Counted from the stretch's first letter, positions 36,951 to 46,675 are shown. The stretch is DNA of 64,000 nt from Spirochaetia bacterium (GCA_021736475.1 JAIPFV010000001.1:56991-120990); one strand, 5' to 3'. Translations and numbers: made by a program. The notes: a model not told the origin generated them from the sequence alone.

Positions 36951-37511
36951 ATGCCCTATTTTCGTAAAATTGTGGGTGAAAGACTGTATCTCTCACCGGT
37001 AAGCGGCGAGGAAGCGGAGAAATATACCCGCTGGATGAACGACCTTGAAACGACTCTGAATCTTACAACCGCCCCCCAGATTATCTCACTTGAAAAAGAG
37101 AAACAGATGCTGGAATTGTTCCAGAAAGAGGGCTATAATTTCGCGGTCGTGCAAAAGGAAAACGATGAACTGACCGGTAATTGCGGATTGATGAATGTGG
37201 ACCTTGTGCAAAGGACCGCCGAATTAGGTCTGTTTATTGGAGAGAAAAAGCATCGCGGTAAAGGATACGGCACTGAAACTGTACAGCTTCTGCTGGATTA
37301 TGCCTTTAATCTTCTTAACCTGCACAGCGTTTATCTGCGGGTCCGTTCGTTTAATGAAGCGGCTTTGCGCTGTTACCCAAAACTAGGTTTTAAGGAAATT
37401 GGTCGCCGGCGCGAATGTGTACTGGTGGGTGGTTCTTACTATGATGAAATCTATATGGACATACTCGATCGAGAATTCGTCGGCAGTATCGCAGTAGAGA
37501 GAATGAGTTAA
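36951..37511 (+). CDS. GNAT family N-acetyltransferase
   Basis: GLFIGEKKHRGKGYGTETVQLLLDYAFNLLNLHSVYLRV. Confidence 0.92.
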   Translation: MPYFRKIVGERLYLSPVSGEEAEKYTRWMNDLETTLNLTTAPQIISLEKEKQMLELFQKEGYNFAVVQKENDELTGNCGLMNVDLVQRTAELGLFIGEKKHRGKGYGTETVQLLLDYAFNLLNLHSVYLRVRSFNEAALRCYPKLGFKEIGRRRECVLVGGSYYDEIYMDILDREFVGSIAVERMS

Positions 37512-37553
37512 GCGAATTTACCGCTTATAAGCCCATCTTTTTTTTCAAGGTGC

Positions 37554-37582
37554 TTGATTAAAGTGGAGAGTTATAGTATATT
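37554..37582 (+). promoter_or_regulatory. Promoter TTGATT-N17-TATATT with predicted ~190-nt 5'UTR for the RRM gene
   Basis: Hexamers with 17-bp spacer; ATG at 37778; ACCCTG/CAGGGT hairpin (37741-37761) abuts the RBS. Confidence 0.5.
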
Positions 37583-37777
37583 AAACGAAGTATATCGGAT
37601 GCGGTATTGTTCTTTAATTTTCGATAGGGTTTCTTCGGGTTGATGATAGCTGATTCTTTTCTGTCTCTTCTCCCATCAAAAAGTAATTTCCTACTGAACG
37701 ATTAAGATCTATTTCTTCCATATACATAAATATTTTTAAGACCCTGTGCAAATATCAGGGTAGAAGGATGCTACACT

Positions 37778-38038
37778 ATGGCTAAGAAAATTTATGTAGG
37801 AAACATGAATTACAACACTACTGAGCAGGAACTTGAAAACCTGTTTGGTCAGTATGGTACTGTTGCAAGTGCCAACATTATCATCGATCGCTACACCGAC
37901 CGTTCCAAGGGTTTCGGCTTTGTAGAAATGGAAGATGAACAAGCTGCTGACGCAGCAATTTCCGCGCTGGACAACTCTGAGTTCGGCGGACGTAACCTGA
38001 AAGTAAACGTGGCCAAAGAGCGCCGCCCACGCTTCTAA
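37778..38038 (+). CDS. RRM RNA-binding protein (paralog 2)
   Basis: KIYVGNMNYN, SKGFGFVEM, LKVNVAKERRPR. Confidence 0.95.
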   Translation: MAKKIYVGNMNYNTTEQELENLFGQYGTVASANIIIDRYTDRSKGFGFVEMEDEQAADAAISALDNSEFGGRNLKVNVAKERRPRF

Positions 38039-38064
38039 GCGAAAACTATATAAAGTTACTAAAT

Positions 38065-38097
38065 GCCGGTTGGATACCCTCCTTCCGGCTTTTTTTT
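38065..38097 (+). terminator. Rho-independent terminator after RRM paralog 2
   Basis: GCCGG...CCGGC followed by TTTTTTTT. Confidence 0.65.
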
Positions 38098-38157
38098 GGC
38101 AATCTTTCAACCACTACCTTCATCTTCCTAGGGCGGAGTGTCGATAATATACTTAAG

Positions 38158-38760
38158 ATGAACATTTCCTTTCATACTAAAGTCATATCTTTCCCTATCC
38201 TCTGTGCACTTTTGTTCTTCAGCCTAGCAATATCCCTGCCGGCGCAGACCACAAAGCAGCCAGAGGAGCCTGTTGACCAGCTTGATGAACGTGCCGAGCC
38301 GCTCCCCGCCGGGTTTAACCGCATCCAGCTGGGAATGGACCTTGCCTCGGTGCAACAGGCCCTGGAGGCGGACGGGAACTTCAGGTACCGCGGCGAGCCG
38401 GATGTCAGCATGCTGCGCTCACGCAGCGACTCGCTTATACAAACCGACGGGGTCGACTTTATTCAGCAGGCCTCCTTTCAGTTTGTCGATAACGCCCTGT
38501 TCACCATTACCCTTATTCTAAACCCCAACCGATTAGGGTACTACACCATGTACAGCACCCTGCAGGAGCGCTATGGCGAGCCGGACCGCCTCTCTCCCGA
38601 TAAGGCGGTGTGGGAAAACGAACAGGTTCAGATGGCCCTGGAGCGGCCGCTGCGCATTAAATATATCTCCATGCCTACCCTGCAGGAACTCCGACGCAGC
38701 AGCAGCCGTGAAAAATCCCTCGAAAAGCTCACCCGCGAGCGATTTCTGGAGCAATTTTGA
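38158..38760 (+). CDS. Hypothetical secreted/periplasmic protein
   Basis: Signal peptide; GFNRIQLGMDLASVQQALEADGNFRY; ATGA overlap with the next gene. Confidence 0.7.
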   Translation: MNISFHTKVISFPILCALLFFSLAISLPAQTTKQPEEPVDQLDERAEPLPAGFNRIQLGMDLASVQQALEADGNFRYRGEPDVSMLRSRSDSLIQTDGVDFIQQASFQFVDNALFTITLILNPNRLGYYTMYSTLQERYGEPDRLSPDKAVWENEQVQMALERPLRIKYISMPTLQELRRSSSREKSLEKLTRERFLEQF

Positions 38761-39188
38761 TGCGTATATTTGTTATAATGATGCTCTTAATGACATTTGG
38801 CTGCAGTGCCGAAGAGGACCTTCCGGCGAATAAGTTACAGGTGGGCGAGGATACGTATACTGTAGAAGTTGCCCGCAGCAATGAAGAACGTCAACGCGGG
38901 CTTATGCACCGGGAGTCCATCGGCGAGTATGAGGGAATGCTGTTTGTCTTTGAACGGGACCAACATCTGAGTTTTTGGATGAAAAATACCTATGTTCCCC
39001 TCTCCATTGCGTATATTTCAAAGAGCGGGGTAATAAAGAGTATTCATCATATGGAACCTGAATCGCTGCGGCCGGTAAAATCGGACTACGCGGTTCGCTT
39101 TGCCCTTGAGTTGCCGCGGGGGGCTTTCCAGCGTTCGGGAGTTGAAGTTGGTGATACTATCGAAGGGCTGGACCGCTTTATCGAATAG
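38760..39188 (+). CDS. DUF192 family lipoprotein
   Basis: EVARSNEERQRGLMHRESIGEYEGMLFVFERDQHLSFWMKNTYVPLSIAYI; lipobox LMTFGC. Confidence 0.88.
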   Translation: MRIFVIMMLLMTFGCSAEEDLPANKLQVGEDTYTVEVARSNEERQRGLMHRESIGEYEGMLFVFERDQHLSFWMKNTYVPLSIAYISKSGVIKSIHHMEPESLRPVKSDYAVRFALELPRGAFQRSGVEVGDTIEGLDRFIE

Positions 39189-39224
39189 CGGTTTTCCGGT
39201 ACACTGTAGGAAAAGGAGCGTCTT

Positions 39225-39530
39225 ATTCCGGATGAACGACCTTTCTTACACGCCTATTTTGATCTTGTAGAACACATCACCCGTATGGAGTTGCGCAATA
39301 CCAGCAAGCAGGTCCTCCTCAACTACATAAATGAATCGCCCCAGCCCAAGCTTATCCTGCGCGCCCGCGAGGCGATCCGCCGATATATTCAGGAGGAGCT
39401 GCCAAGTCTTGAAGAAATCCAGGCCAAAGCCCAAGCGGGGGAGGAACTGAACGAGTATGATCATAAATTGTTAAAAATGGAGTATGAGGCCCGTCGCTTT
39501 GAAGAGCGCTATCACCACCGACCTAAGTAG
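39225..39530 (+). CDS. Small hypothetical protein; probable ATT start at 39225 (ATG 39285 is the first canonical start)
   Basis: AAGGAG at 39213-39218 lies 6 nt upstream of in-frame ATT; upstream translation IPDERPFLHAYFDLVEHITR looks protein-like. Confidence 0.5.
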   Translation: MPDERPFLHAYFDLVEHITRMELRNTSKQVLLNYINESPQPKLILRAREAIRRYIQEELPSLEEIQAKAQAGEELNEYDHKLLKMEYEARRFEERYHHRPK

Positions 39531-39542
39531 TGCCGTAAGAGT

Positions 39543-41165
39543 TTATCGGGCCGGGAGTGTTGCCCGCTCGGTTTTAAACTCACTGGTAAAGTGAAACTCA
39601 ATGTCCGGATTATCTTCGATCACGGTACGCAGCATCCACTGGGTTTCGGCAAAGTAAACCGGCTTCTGTTCGAGGTCATAGGCAATTTTCGATTCCTTAA
39701 AACGGAGAAACTCCTTAAGCTTTTTCGGGTCCTCCGAGGTAATCCAGCAGGCCTGGGCAAAACTCAACGGTTCAAAGCGGCAGGATGCCCCGTATTCGTA
39801 CTCGAGTCGGTAGTTAATTACGTCGAACTGCAGGTCACCCACCGTACCAACGATCTTACGTCGCCCCTTGTCCTGAATAAAGAGCTGGGCGATACCCTCT
39901 TCACTGAGCTGTGCAATTCCCTTGTCCAGCTGTTTGGAGCGCATGGGGTCGGTATTGATAAGCTCTTTAAAGATCTCGGGAGAGAAGTGGGGGACCCCTC
40001 GAAAGGTAAACTCTTCGCCTTCGGTGAGGGTGTCTCCGATTTTCAGGTCTCCCCGGTCATATAAACCCACTACATCTCCCGGATAGGCCTCATCTACCAC
40101 ACTTTTCCGTTGGGCCATAAAGTTATAGGGCGAGGTAAAGCGCAGGTTTTTGCCGAGGCGGACATGACGAAAGGGGCGGTCCTTCATAAAGGTTCCCGAA
40201 CAGACCCGTAGGAAGGCGATTCGGTCGCGATGGCGCGGGTCGAGGTTGGCATGAATCTTAAAGATAAAACCACTAAACTTCTCCTCCTGGGGTTCGACAA
40301 AGCGGGTATCCGTCTCCCGTTTGACCGGAGAAGGGGCAATCTCCAGGAAGGTCTCCAGCAGCTCGCGTACACCGAAGTTGTTGAGGGCGCTGCCGAAAAA
40401 CACCGGCGCTAGCGTTCCTTGGCTGTACTCTTCCTGCGAGAATTGGTCGTAGACCCCTTCGATCAGGTCGACATCCTCCCGCAGCTGCTTGGCACTGCTG
40501 CCAAGCTTCTCATCCAGCACCTTCGACTGCAGATCGTCTACCAGCAGACGATCCGCCTCAACCTGTGTTTTTCCCGATTGGAACAGGTACACGTTTTTTT
40601 CGTGCAGATTATAGACGCCTTTGAAGTTCATTCCCATATCAATCGGCCATGTGAGGGGGCGGACTCGAATGTCGAGTTTCTCCTCCAGTTCATCCATCAG
40701 CTCCATGGGGGGCTTTCCTTCGCGGTCGAGTTTGTTGACAAAAATGATCACCGGAGTATTACGCATACGGCAGACATTCATCAGCTTTTCCGTCTGTTCC
40801 TCAACTCCCTTGGCACAGTCGACTACCAGAATTACGCTGTCCACAGCGGTCAGGGTACGGTAGGTGTCCTCGGCAAAGTCTTTATGCCCTGGGGTATCCA
40901 GAATATTGATCAGTTTCCCCTTGTATTCAAAGGTCATCACCGAGGTGGCTACGGAAATACCGCGCTGCTTCTCGATCTGCATAAAGTCGGAGGTAGCGCT
41001 GCGTTTAATTTTATTGTTTTTTACCGCTCCGGCGGTACGTATTCCACCTCCAAAGAGCAGCAGCTTTTCGGTGAGGGTAGTTTTACCCGCATCCGGGTGG
41101 CTGATGATAGCGAAGGTTTTTCGTTTCTCTATTTCGGTCTGTAATTTTTCTGTGTGTAAGTTCAT
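39543..41165 (-). CDS. prfC: Peptide chain release factor 3
   Basis: [53 protein letters not shown]. Confidence 0.96.
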   Translation of the reverse strand: MNLHTEKLQTEIEKRKTFAIISHPDAGKTTLTEKLLLFGGGIRTAGAVKNNKIKRSATSDFMQIEKQRGISVATSVMTFEYKGKLINILDTPGHKDFAEDTYRTLTAVDSVILVVDCAKGVEEQTEKLMNVCRMRNTPVIIFVNKLDREGKPPMELMDELEEKLDIRVRPLTWPIDMGMNFKGVYNLHEKNVYLFQSGKTQVEADRLLVDDLQSKVLDEKLGSSAKQLREDVDLIEGVYDQFSQEEYSQGTLAPVFFGSALNNFGVRELLETFLEIAPSPVKRETDTRFVEPQEEKFSGFIFKIHANLDPRHRDRIAFLRVCSGTFMKDRPFRHVRLGKNLRFTSPYNFMAQRKSVVDEAYPGDVVGLYDRGDLKIGDTLTEGEEFTFRGVPHFSPEIFKELINTDPMRSKQLDKGIAQLSEEGIAQLFIQDKGRRKIVGTVGDLQFDVINYRLEYEYGASCRFEPLSFAQACWITSEDPKKLKEFLRFKESKIAYDLEQKPVYFAETQWMLRTVIEDNPDIEFHFTSEFKTERATLPAR

Positions 41166-41206
41166 TCAAATTTCTCTTTATAAAAGGTAATTAAACGTAT
41201 TAGGCT

Positions 41207-41455
41207 CTATTCCCTGTTGCCGCTGTCTTCCGTACCGGGAAACAGCTCCAGGTTAGGTTCTTCTTTTGTTGAATCCGGTTCATTGACCAGTATTTCAATC
41301 TTGCGTTCTATCTTCGAAAGGTCTTTTTCAAGGCTTTTGGCAAGCTTAATGCCCTCTTCAAACATCTCGACGGCATCGTCAAGAGGTACCTTTCCGGCCT
41401 TCATCTGTTCATTCAGCTCTTCGAGCTTTTCGAGCCGCTCCTCAAACTTTTTCAC
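41207..41455 (-). CDS. xseB: Exodeoxyribonuclease VII small subunit
   Basis: FEERLEKLEELNEQMKAGKVPLDDAVEMFEEGIKLAKS. Confidence 0.93.
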   Translation of the reverse strand: MKKFEERLEKLEELNEQMKAGKVPLDDAVEMFEEGIKLAKSLEKDLSKIERKIEILVNEPDSTKEEPNLELFPGTEDSGNRE

Positions 41456-42684
41456 GGCGTCTCCTCCTCAATGCGGGTGTATCTGTTCTCTACGGTAGCG
41501 TCCAGTCGACCGTCGTGGAGACGAATATCAATCGGATCTCCGGTGTTACTTTGCTTCACACTTCCTATCAGCACGCCGTTGCGGCGGTCAGTGACTACTG
41601 CGTAGCCCTTCCGTAAAATAGCTAAGGGCGAGTTGCCCTCGATGGAAGACCTCAGCATATCAACTCGATGCCGGGAGCTGGTCAGCATATCCTGTAGGTT
41701 TCTGACCGCCTCCTCCTTGGCATCATCGAGACGCAGCTGGTAGGGTTGCAGTACCTGCCGAAAGCGCTCCTCCAGATTTTCCGGTGTAAACTGTCGAATC
41801 AGGAGCCCGGCGTTTTCCACCCGGTTCTGAATTCGGGTGCTCATTTCTTCCTTTAAGCGATAAACTCTATCGGAAAGCTCTTCGCGGCTTTTACTGACAA
41901 TCTCAGCTGCCGCTGAGGGTGTCGGTGCGCTTACATCGGCCGCATAATCGGTTAGGGCTGTGTCGATTTCATGTCCCACTGCCGAGATAACCGGGATTTC
42001 AGATTCGGCCACCGCCCGAACCACCTCTTCGTCGGAAAAGGGCAACAGATCTTCAAGGGAGCCGCCGCCCCGGCCGGTAATTATGACGTCTCCAAGCTGA
42101 AAACGGTTTGCACGGCGTATTTGGGCGGCAATTTTTGCTCCGGCGCTGTCTCCCTGGACGGGAGCCGGTAGTACCACTACATCCAATCCGGATGAACGTC
42201 GGCCGAGTACCTGCAGTATATCCCGGATAGCCGCTCCGGTGGGAGAGGTAACCACTGCTATTCTGGTGGGGAAAAAGGGCAGCGGCCTTTTTTTCTCTTC
42301 GGCAAACAGTCCCTCTGCGGCGAGTTTACGTTTGCGCTCTTCCAGCATGGCCAGAATATCACCTTCTCCGGCCTTTTCCATGCTGTCGCATATAATCTGG
42401 TAGTTTCCCCGCTTGGCGTACACGCTGATGTTACCGCGAACCACCACTTTCTGACCGTCCGCAGGAGTAAAGGCAACCCGGGCAGAGCGGTACTTAAACA
42501 TTACCGCTTGAATCATTGCATCCCGATCTTTTAAGGTAAAATACCAATGACCGCTTCCGGCGGGCCGAAAGTTTGATATTTCCCCTTCTATCGCGACTGT
42601 TGAAAAGCTTTGTTCAAGAATCTCTTTGATATGGGCGGTGATTTCGGAAACCTGAAATCGGTATTCACCTGGTGGAAACTGCAT
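41452..42684 (-). CDS. xseA: Exodeoxyribonuclease VII large subunit
   Basis: EGEISNFRPAGSGHWYFTLKD, TGAAIRDILQVLGRR, GRGGGSLEDLLPFSDEEVVRAVAESEIPVISAVGHEID. Confidence 0.96.
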   Translation of the reverse strand: MQFPPGEYRFQVSEITAHIKEILEQSFSTVAIEGEISNFRPAGSGHWYFTLKDRDAMIQAVMFKYRSARVAFTPADGQKVVVRGNISVYAKRGNYQIICDSMEKAGEGDILAMLEERKRKLAAEGLFAEEKKRPLPFFPTRIAVVTSPTGAAIRDILQVLGRRSSGLDVVVLPAPVQGDSAGAKIAAQIRRANRFQLGDVIITGRGGGSLEDLLPFSDEEVVRAVAESEIPVISAVGHEIDTALTDYAADVSAPTPSAAAEIVSKSREELSDRVYRLKEEMSTRIQNRVENAGLLIRQFTPENLEERFRQVLQPYQLRLDDAKEEAVRNLQDMLTSSRHRVDMLRSSIEGNSPLAILRKGYAVVTDRRNGVLIGSVKQSNTGDPIDIRLHDGRLDATVENRYTRIEEETP

Positions 42685-42690
42685 TTACCT

Positions 42691-42719
42691 ATCTTACACG
42701 TATTTAATTGCTTTTTCAA
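42691..42719 (-). promoter_or_regulatory. Promoter TTGAAA-N17-TAAGAT, 6 nt from the xseA ATG
   Basis: 17-bp spacer; ATG 42684; only a weak AGG in the 6-nt gap. Confidence 0.5.
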
Positions 42720-42745
42720 TCACTTCAATCGACCCTGCAATGGGG

Positions 42746-43333
42746 CTATGAGTCTATATGATGGCCGAGCTTTTGTCTAATCCATTTGTAGCTCTCATCA
42801 GCCATCTCTCGGAAATCGGTGGGCAACTGCTGACTCAACATTTGTTCAAGTACATCTCTGGCCGCTTCATAGTATTTGAAGTGGATATGCGCCATAGCCA
42901 GTGCATAACCGGTACGGTAGTCTTCGGGATTCAGTTTGTAGGAGGTTTGAAATTTAATATAACTCTCATCCTTTTTGCCGAGCTGATTGTATACCACCCC
43001 TAAATTGCGTTTTATTGAAGAGCTATCGGGCATGAGCTTCTCTGCCTTTTCAAGATATTCGCAAGCTTCCTGGTAATGACCAATTTTAAAATTGGCACAA
43101 CCGCATGCTTCGAGGGCCTGGGGATGTTCCTCTTCAAACTTGAAAAAGAAATCCAAAGCCTTCTTCGCCTCCAGCGCCTGATTGTTCTCGGTAAAGGCAA
43201 CGCCGATACGCCACAGAGCTTCCTGGTTATCCGGCTCATCCGCCAGGATTCTGTTCAGCAGCTCTACCGCTTCCTCATACATTCCGGTTTCGATTAAACT
43301 GTCGACTCTTTCGAAATCATTATCCATACTCAT
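42746..43333 (-). CDS. TPR-repeat protein
   Basis: YEEAVELLNRILADEPDNQEALWRIGVAFTENNQ and further TPR units. Confidence 0.85.
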   Translation of the reverse strand: MSMDNDFERVDSLIETGMYEEAVELLNRILADEPDNQEALWRIGVAFTENNQALEAKKALDFFFKFEEEHPQALEACGCANFKIGHYQEACEYLEKAEKLMPDSSSIKRNLGVVYNQLGKKDESYIKFQTSYKLNPEDYRTGYALAMAHIHFKYYEAARDVLEQMLSQQLPTDFREMADESYKWIRQKLGHHIDS

Positions 43334-43342
43334 TCTGTAATA

Positions 43343-43370
43343 AATATACTAGGGAAGTGCGAAAAATCAA
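43343..43370 (-). promoter_or_regulatory. Promoter TTGATT-N16-TATATT, 9 nt from the TPR gene ATG
   Basis: Hexamer match, no SD before ATG 43333. Confidence 0.42.
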
Positions 43371-43499
43371 AACTCAAGGAATAGTTATTTCAAATTAGTT
43401 TTGCATGCCGCTTCGCTGGAACCGAAACCACGAAAAATAGCCGGCTGTAGGCTCTTCCCTTTTGACGGAGACAGGTTGTATTATCTACATGGAGGGATT

Positions 43500-44003
43500 A
43501 TGAAGAAACAGAAAGTAACCGCAAAGCAGAACAACAGTAAGAGCTGCATTGTCTGCGGCCTTGAAAATGATTTCAGTCTATTCACCCGTTTTTATGAGAT
43601 AGAGGGGAAGGAGTTAGTTGCCCTTGCAAAGGGAAGGGATGAGCATCAGGGCTATCCGGGGAGAATGCACGGGGGGCTAATTTCGGCCTTGCTGGACGAG
43701 ACCATCGGCAGAGCGATTATGATAGAGGACCCCAATGCCTGGGGGGTGACCGTCGAACTGAATGTGCGTTTCAGGCAACCGGTTCCGTTGGGAGAGGAAC
43801 TGAGGGTGGTAGGGCGTATAGATAAACTGGGCAGAAAGATCTTTTCCGGCTCAGGAGAACTCCTGCTGCCGGACGGCACTCCGGCGGCTAAGGCTACCGG
43901 AAAATATGTTCGCCTCAGTATCGACTCAATTGTAGATGATGCAGATGCTTTTGCAGAAGAGTGGTTTCAGGAAAAGCGGGACCAGGAACCGGAGGTTGTG
44001 TAA
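43500..44003 (+). CDS. Hotdog-fold thioesterase (PaaI-like)
   Basis: GYPGRMHGGLISALLDETIGRAI, VELNVRFRQPVPLGEEL; ATG 43500 with GGAGG. Confidence 0.88.
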   Translation: MKKQKVTAKQNNSKSCIVCGLENDFSLFTRFYEIEGKELVALAKGRDEHQGYPGRMHGGLISALLDETIGRAIMIEDPNAWGVTVELNVRFRQPVPLGEELRVVGRIDKLGRKIFSGSGELLLPDGTPAAKATGKYVRLSIDSIVDDADAFAEEWFQEKRDQEPEVV

Positions 44004-44015
44004 GGAGTGTATATT

Positions 44016-45098
44016 ATGAAAAATAGTGTGGGGAAAATAGTAGTTATTAGTCTTTCAGCGGGTTTAATACTGTTTATGATCGGATGTGCAACCGGAATAA
44101 GGGATATGCCGATTGCTTCAATAGAGACAACCCTTAAAGACGATAATGGAAATCGGGTAGAGACACTACTGCCGGACTCATTATATACCCTCGATTTCCG
44201 GGTGAAAGACCAGGCTGGAGAGCAGTATATCAATCCGAATTACCGGGATTTCCGCTTGGATGGGCTGAAGAATATAACCATTGTCCAGCACGCACGTTTT
44301 CGGGTGGAGTTTCGCACGGCAAAAGCTACGTTTCACCCACCGGGGACTGATCTGTATGGTTTCAGCTTGTCCGTAAAGGACAACGCGTTTCCCCATAAAA
44401 TATACACGTATCCCCTTAATTGGGATGAATATTCAAAAATCGATTATAGTGGACAGGACGGTGAGGACGGTAAAGACGGTGAGGACGGCTTCTCCGCTTC
44501 CGGTAGTTCCGCCGATTCAGTGCAGGGAGGCGATGGCGAAGACGGCAGCGACGGTTCCCGTGGGTATGCCGGTAAGGATGTTCGTCTACTTCTGTGTCGC
44601 TATCAGTACACTACCGAAGAGAAACTACTGTGGTACGATCTAGATCGTGAGCGGCTGTACCTTTCGGATATGAAAGAGATGGTTATTGATGCAAGCGGGG
44701 GCGATGGCGGCCGTGGGGGCCGCGGAGGAGACGGTGGCAGCGGCCGAACGTTTGTTGATGAGTCCACTACTGAATATCCTGGTAGTGCCGGTACACCTGG
44801 GGACGGGGGAGACGGCGGTCATGCTGGGTTTGGCGGAGATATAACCTTGATAACCGCTGATCCCAGACTTCTCAGCTATATAAGGGCCAATGTCGAGGGA
44901 GGTCAGGGAGGCCATGGCGGTGCAGCCGGCAAGTCCTATGTGGATGGCGAACTTGAGAAACGCGGACGGGCTGGGCGTGCCGGACGGGATGGCCGAGATG
45001 GTACAGTGAGTACTAACATAATTTCACGTTCCACACTGCGGGAGAAGCTTGAGCAGATCGGAAAGCCTGGGTTTGAGCTTGAGAAAGTCCGCTATTAG
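44016..45098 (+). CDS. Lipoprotein with collagen-like / Gly-rich repeats
   Basis: Lipobox LILFMIGC; GQDGEDGKDGEDG, GGDGGRGGRGGDGGSG, GRAGRAGRDGRDG tracts. Confidence 0.75.
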   Translation: MKNSVGKIVVISLSAGLILFMIGCATGIRDMPIASIETTLKDDNGNRVETLLPDSLYTLDFRVKDQAGEQYINPNYRDFRLDGLKNITIVQHARFRVEFRTAKATFHPPGTDLYGFSLSVKDNAFPHKIYTYPLNWDEYSKIDYSGQDGEDGKDGEDGFSASGSSADSVQGGDGEDGSDGSRGYAGKDVRLLLCRYQYTTEEKLLWYDLDRERLYLSDMKEMVIDASGGDGGRGGRGGDGGSGRTFVDESTTEYPGSAGTPGDGGDGGHAGFGGDITLITADPRLLSYIRANVEGGQGGHGGAAGKSYVDGELEKRGRAGRAGRDGRDGTVSTNIISRSTLREKLEQIGKPGFELEKVRY

Positions 45099-45133
45099 GG
45101 AACACTTCTCATTCAGGCTGCTAAGCTGGGGTA

Positions 45134-46534
45134 TTAACTTGAGGTTGGAGCAGAGGGGCGGGGGAACCGGATAACAAAGACCGGGTGCGGTTCTCGGGTA
45201 ATCTCCAAACTGCCCTGAATCTGCTCGACCAGGGTTTGAATGAGTCGGAAACCAAGGGTCTCTTTAGAAGATATGTCTACCGAGCGGGGGAGTGGATTTC
45301 CGGAGTTTTCAAGCTTGAGAACCAGGAGAGTTCCGTGGTCTTTGCTTTCCATGTGCACTTGGAACCAGCTGCGTTCATCAGGGCGAAAACCGTGTTTTAT
45401 TGCATTGGTGGCAATTTCATTCACTATAAGGCCGATAGTAATTGCGGTATCCGGATCAATTGAAATAGGGTTCAGTTCGGCATATAATTTGACCGGATAA
45501 TCTGAAAAGGTAGCGAAAAGTGAGCTTAACAGTTCTTGGATGTACTGTTGAAGGTCTATTTGGGTGGCATCGGTATTCTGATGGAGCTTCTCATAGAGGG
45601 TGCTGAGGGCTGCTATTTTGCCTTTCAAGTCTGCAAAAACTGCTTTGGCTTCCAGCTTATCTGTTTTCAAATTGATAAGAGAGTTGATCATGTTCAGGCT
45701 GTTCTTTACTCGATGGTGGGTTTCCCGTAGGAGAAACTCCTTTTCTATCACGGTGTTCCGAAGCTTTTCCATCAACTGCTGCTCTTCTGTAATGTCTTTT
45801 GCCACTGACAGAATGTAAGTGTGTCCGTTATGACGATAAGGCAGATCATACCACTCACACAATAAATCGCGGCCGTCTTTTGTACGGTCATAATTGTAGT
45901 TATGTGATTTCTTTTGATTTTCGAGGTTGTCCCGTAAATAACCTTGAAGTTCTGGAATTTTTTTCTCGTTTTTTTGGGAGTAGAGAGTTTGGATGAGGTT
46001 TTCCCCCAGTACTTCCTTACGGCCATAGCCGAACAGCTCGCCGGCGGAATAGTTCCACTCTTGTATGCGGTACTGATCGTCGGATACTACTGCTGCAATA
46101 GGGATACTATTAAAAAAGAAGCGGTATTTTTCTTCACTCGATTTGTGTCTATGTTCGGATTTATATAAACGAAGAGCGGTTACAATAGTGCTAATTAAAA
46201 ATTGGCTGTGAGCCATATCCTGCTGAATTATTCCGTAATGATTAGCCTGCTCGATATCGCTGAGTATAGCTGAATCGTTCCGCTTGGTTACAAACACAAC
46301 TGGGAGGTTATGGGTGGTGAAGAGTTCGGAGGAGAGAGTGAGGCCTCCGGCTTTCTCCTGATGTAATTCCAGCTCGATAAGAGCAAGTTGGAAGGCCGAT
46401 TTCTTTTTTAGTGTGTCCCGACATTCTCCAACCGACAATGCCGACTCTGTCTTGAACCCATATTTGTCTAGATACTCGGAAGTGAGACGAATAAAGGATT
46501 TATCAGAGTGAACAATTAAAATTACCGGTTGCAA
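45134..46534 (-). CDS. Receiver-PAS-histidine kinase (HisKA_2 type)
   Basis: N-terminal receiver-like, PAS (YRIQEWNYSAGELFGYGRKEVLGENLI), HHRVKNSLNMINSLINLK, GLIVNEIATNAIKHGF; TTG start with GGGAG RBS. Confidence 0.85.
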   Translation of the reverse strand: MQPVILIVHSDKSFIRLTSEYLDKYGFKTESALSVGECRDTLKKKSAFQLALIELELHQEKAGGLTLSSELFTTHNLPVVFVTKRNDSAILSDIEQANHYGIIQQDMAHSQFLISTIVTALRLYKSEHRHKSSEEKYRFFFNSIPIAAVVSDDQYRIQEWNYSAGELFGYGRKEVLGENLIQTLYSQKNEKKIPELQGYLRDNLENQKKSHNYNYDRTKDGRDLLCEWYDLPYRHNGHTYILSVAKDITEEQQLMEKLRNTVIEKEFLLRETHHRVKNSLNMINSLINLKTDKLEAKAVFADLKGKIAALSTLYEKLHQNTDATQIDLQQYIQELLSSLFATFSDYPVKLYAELNPISIDPDTAITIGLIVNEIATNAIKHGFRPDERSWFQVHMESKDHGTLLVLKLENSGNPLPRSVDISSKETLGFRLIQTLVEQIQGSLEITREPHPVFVIRFPRPSAPTSS

Positions 46535-46675
46535 TTAGAACTCCCACAAAAGTCATCATTATTATCTAAAATAAATTAATAACTCTAAAAAATCAAATAG
46601 TTGCTAAAAAAAAGCGTTGTAATATCTCATTAATTGCATTATACATCAATATAGAGGGTCAAAAGGGAGAGTTCT

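Noticed and set aside
38119-38158. Seventh leaderless candidate upstream of the 38158 gene (GATAAT 9 nt from ATG)
   Set aside because: No acceptable -35 at the right distance; too weak to count.
40419-41144. 241-aa plus-strand ORF inside prfC
   Set aside because: Antisense to prfC; composition typical of shadow translation.
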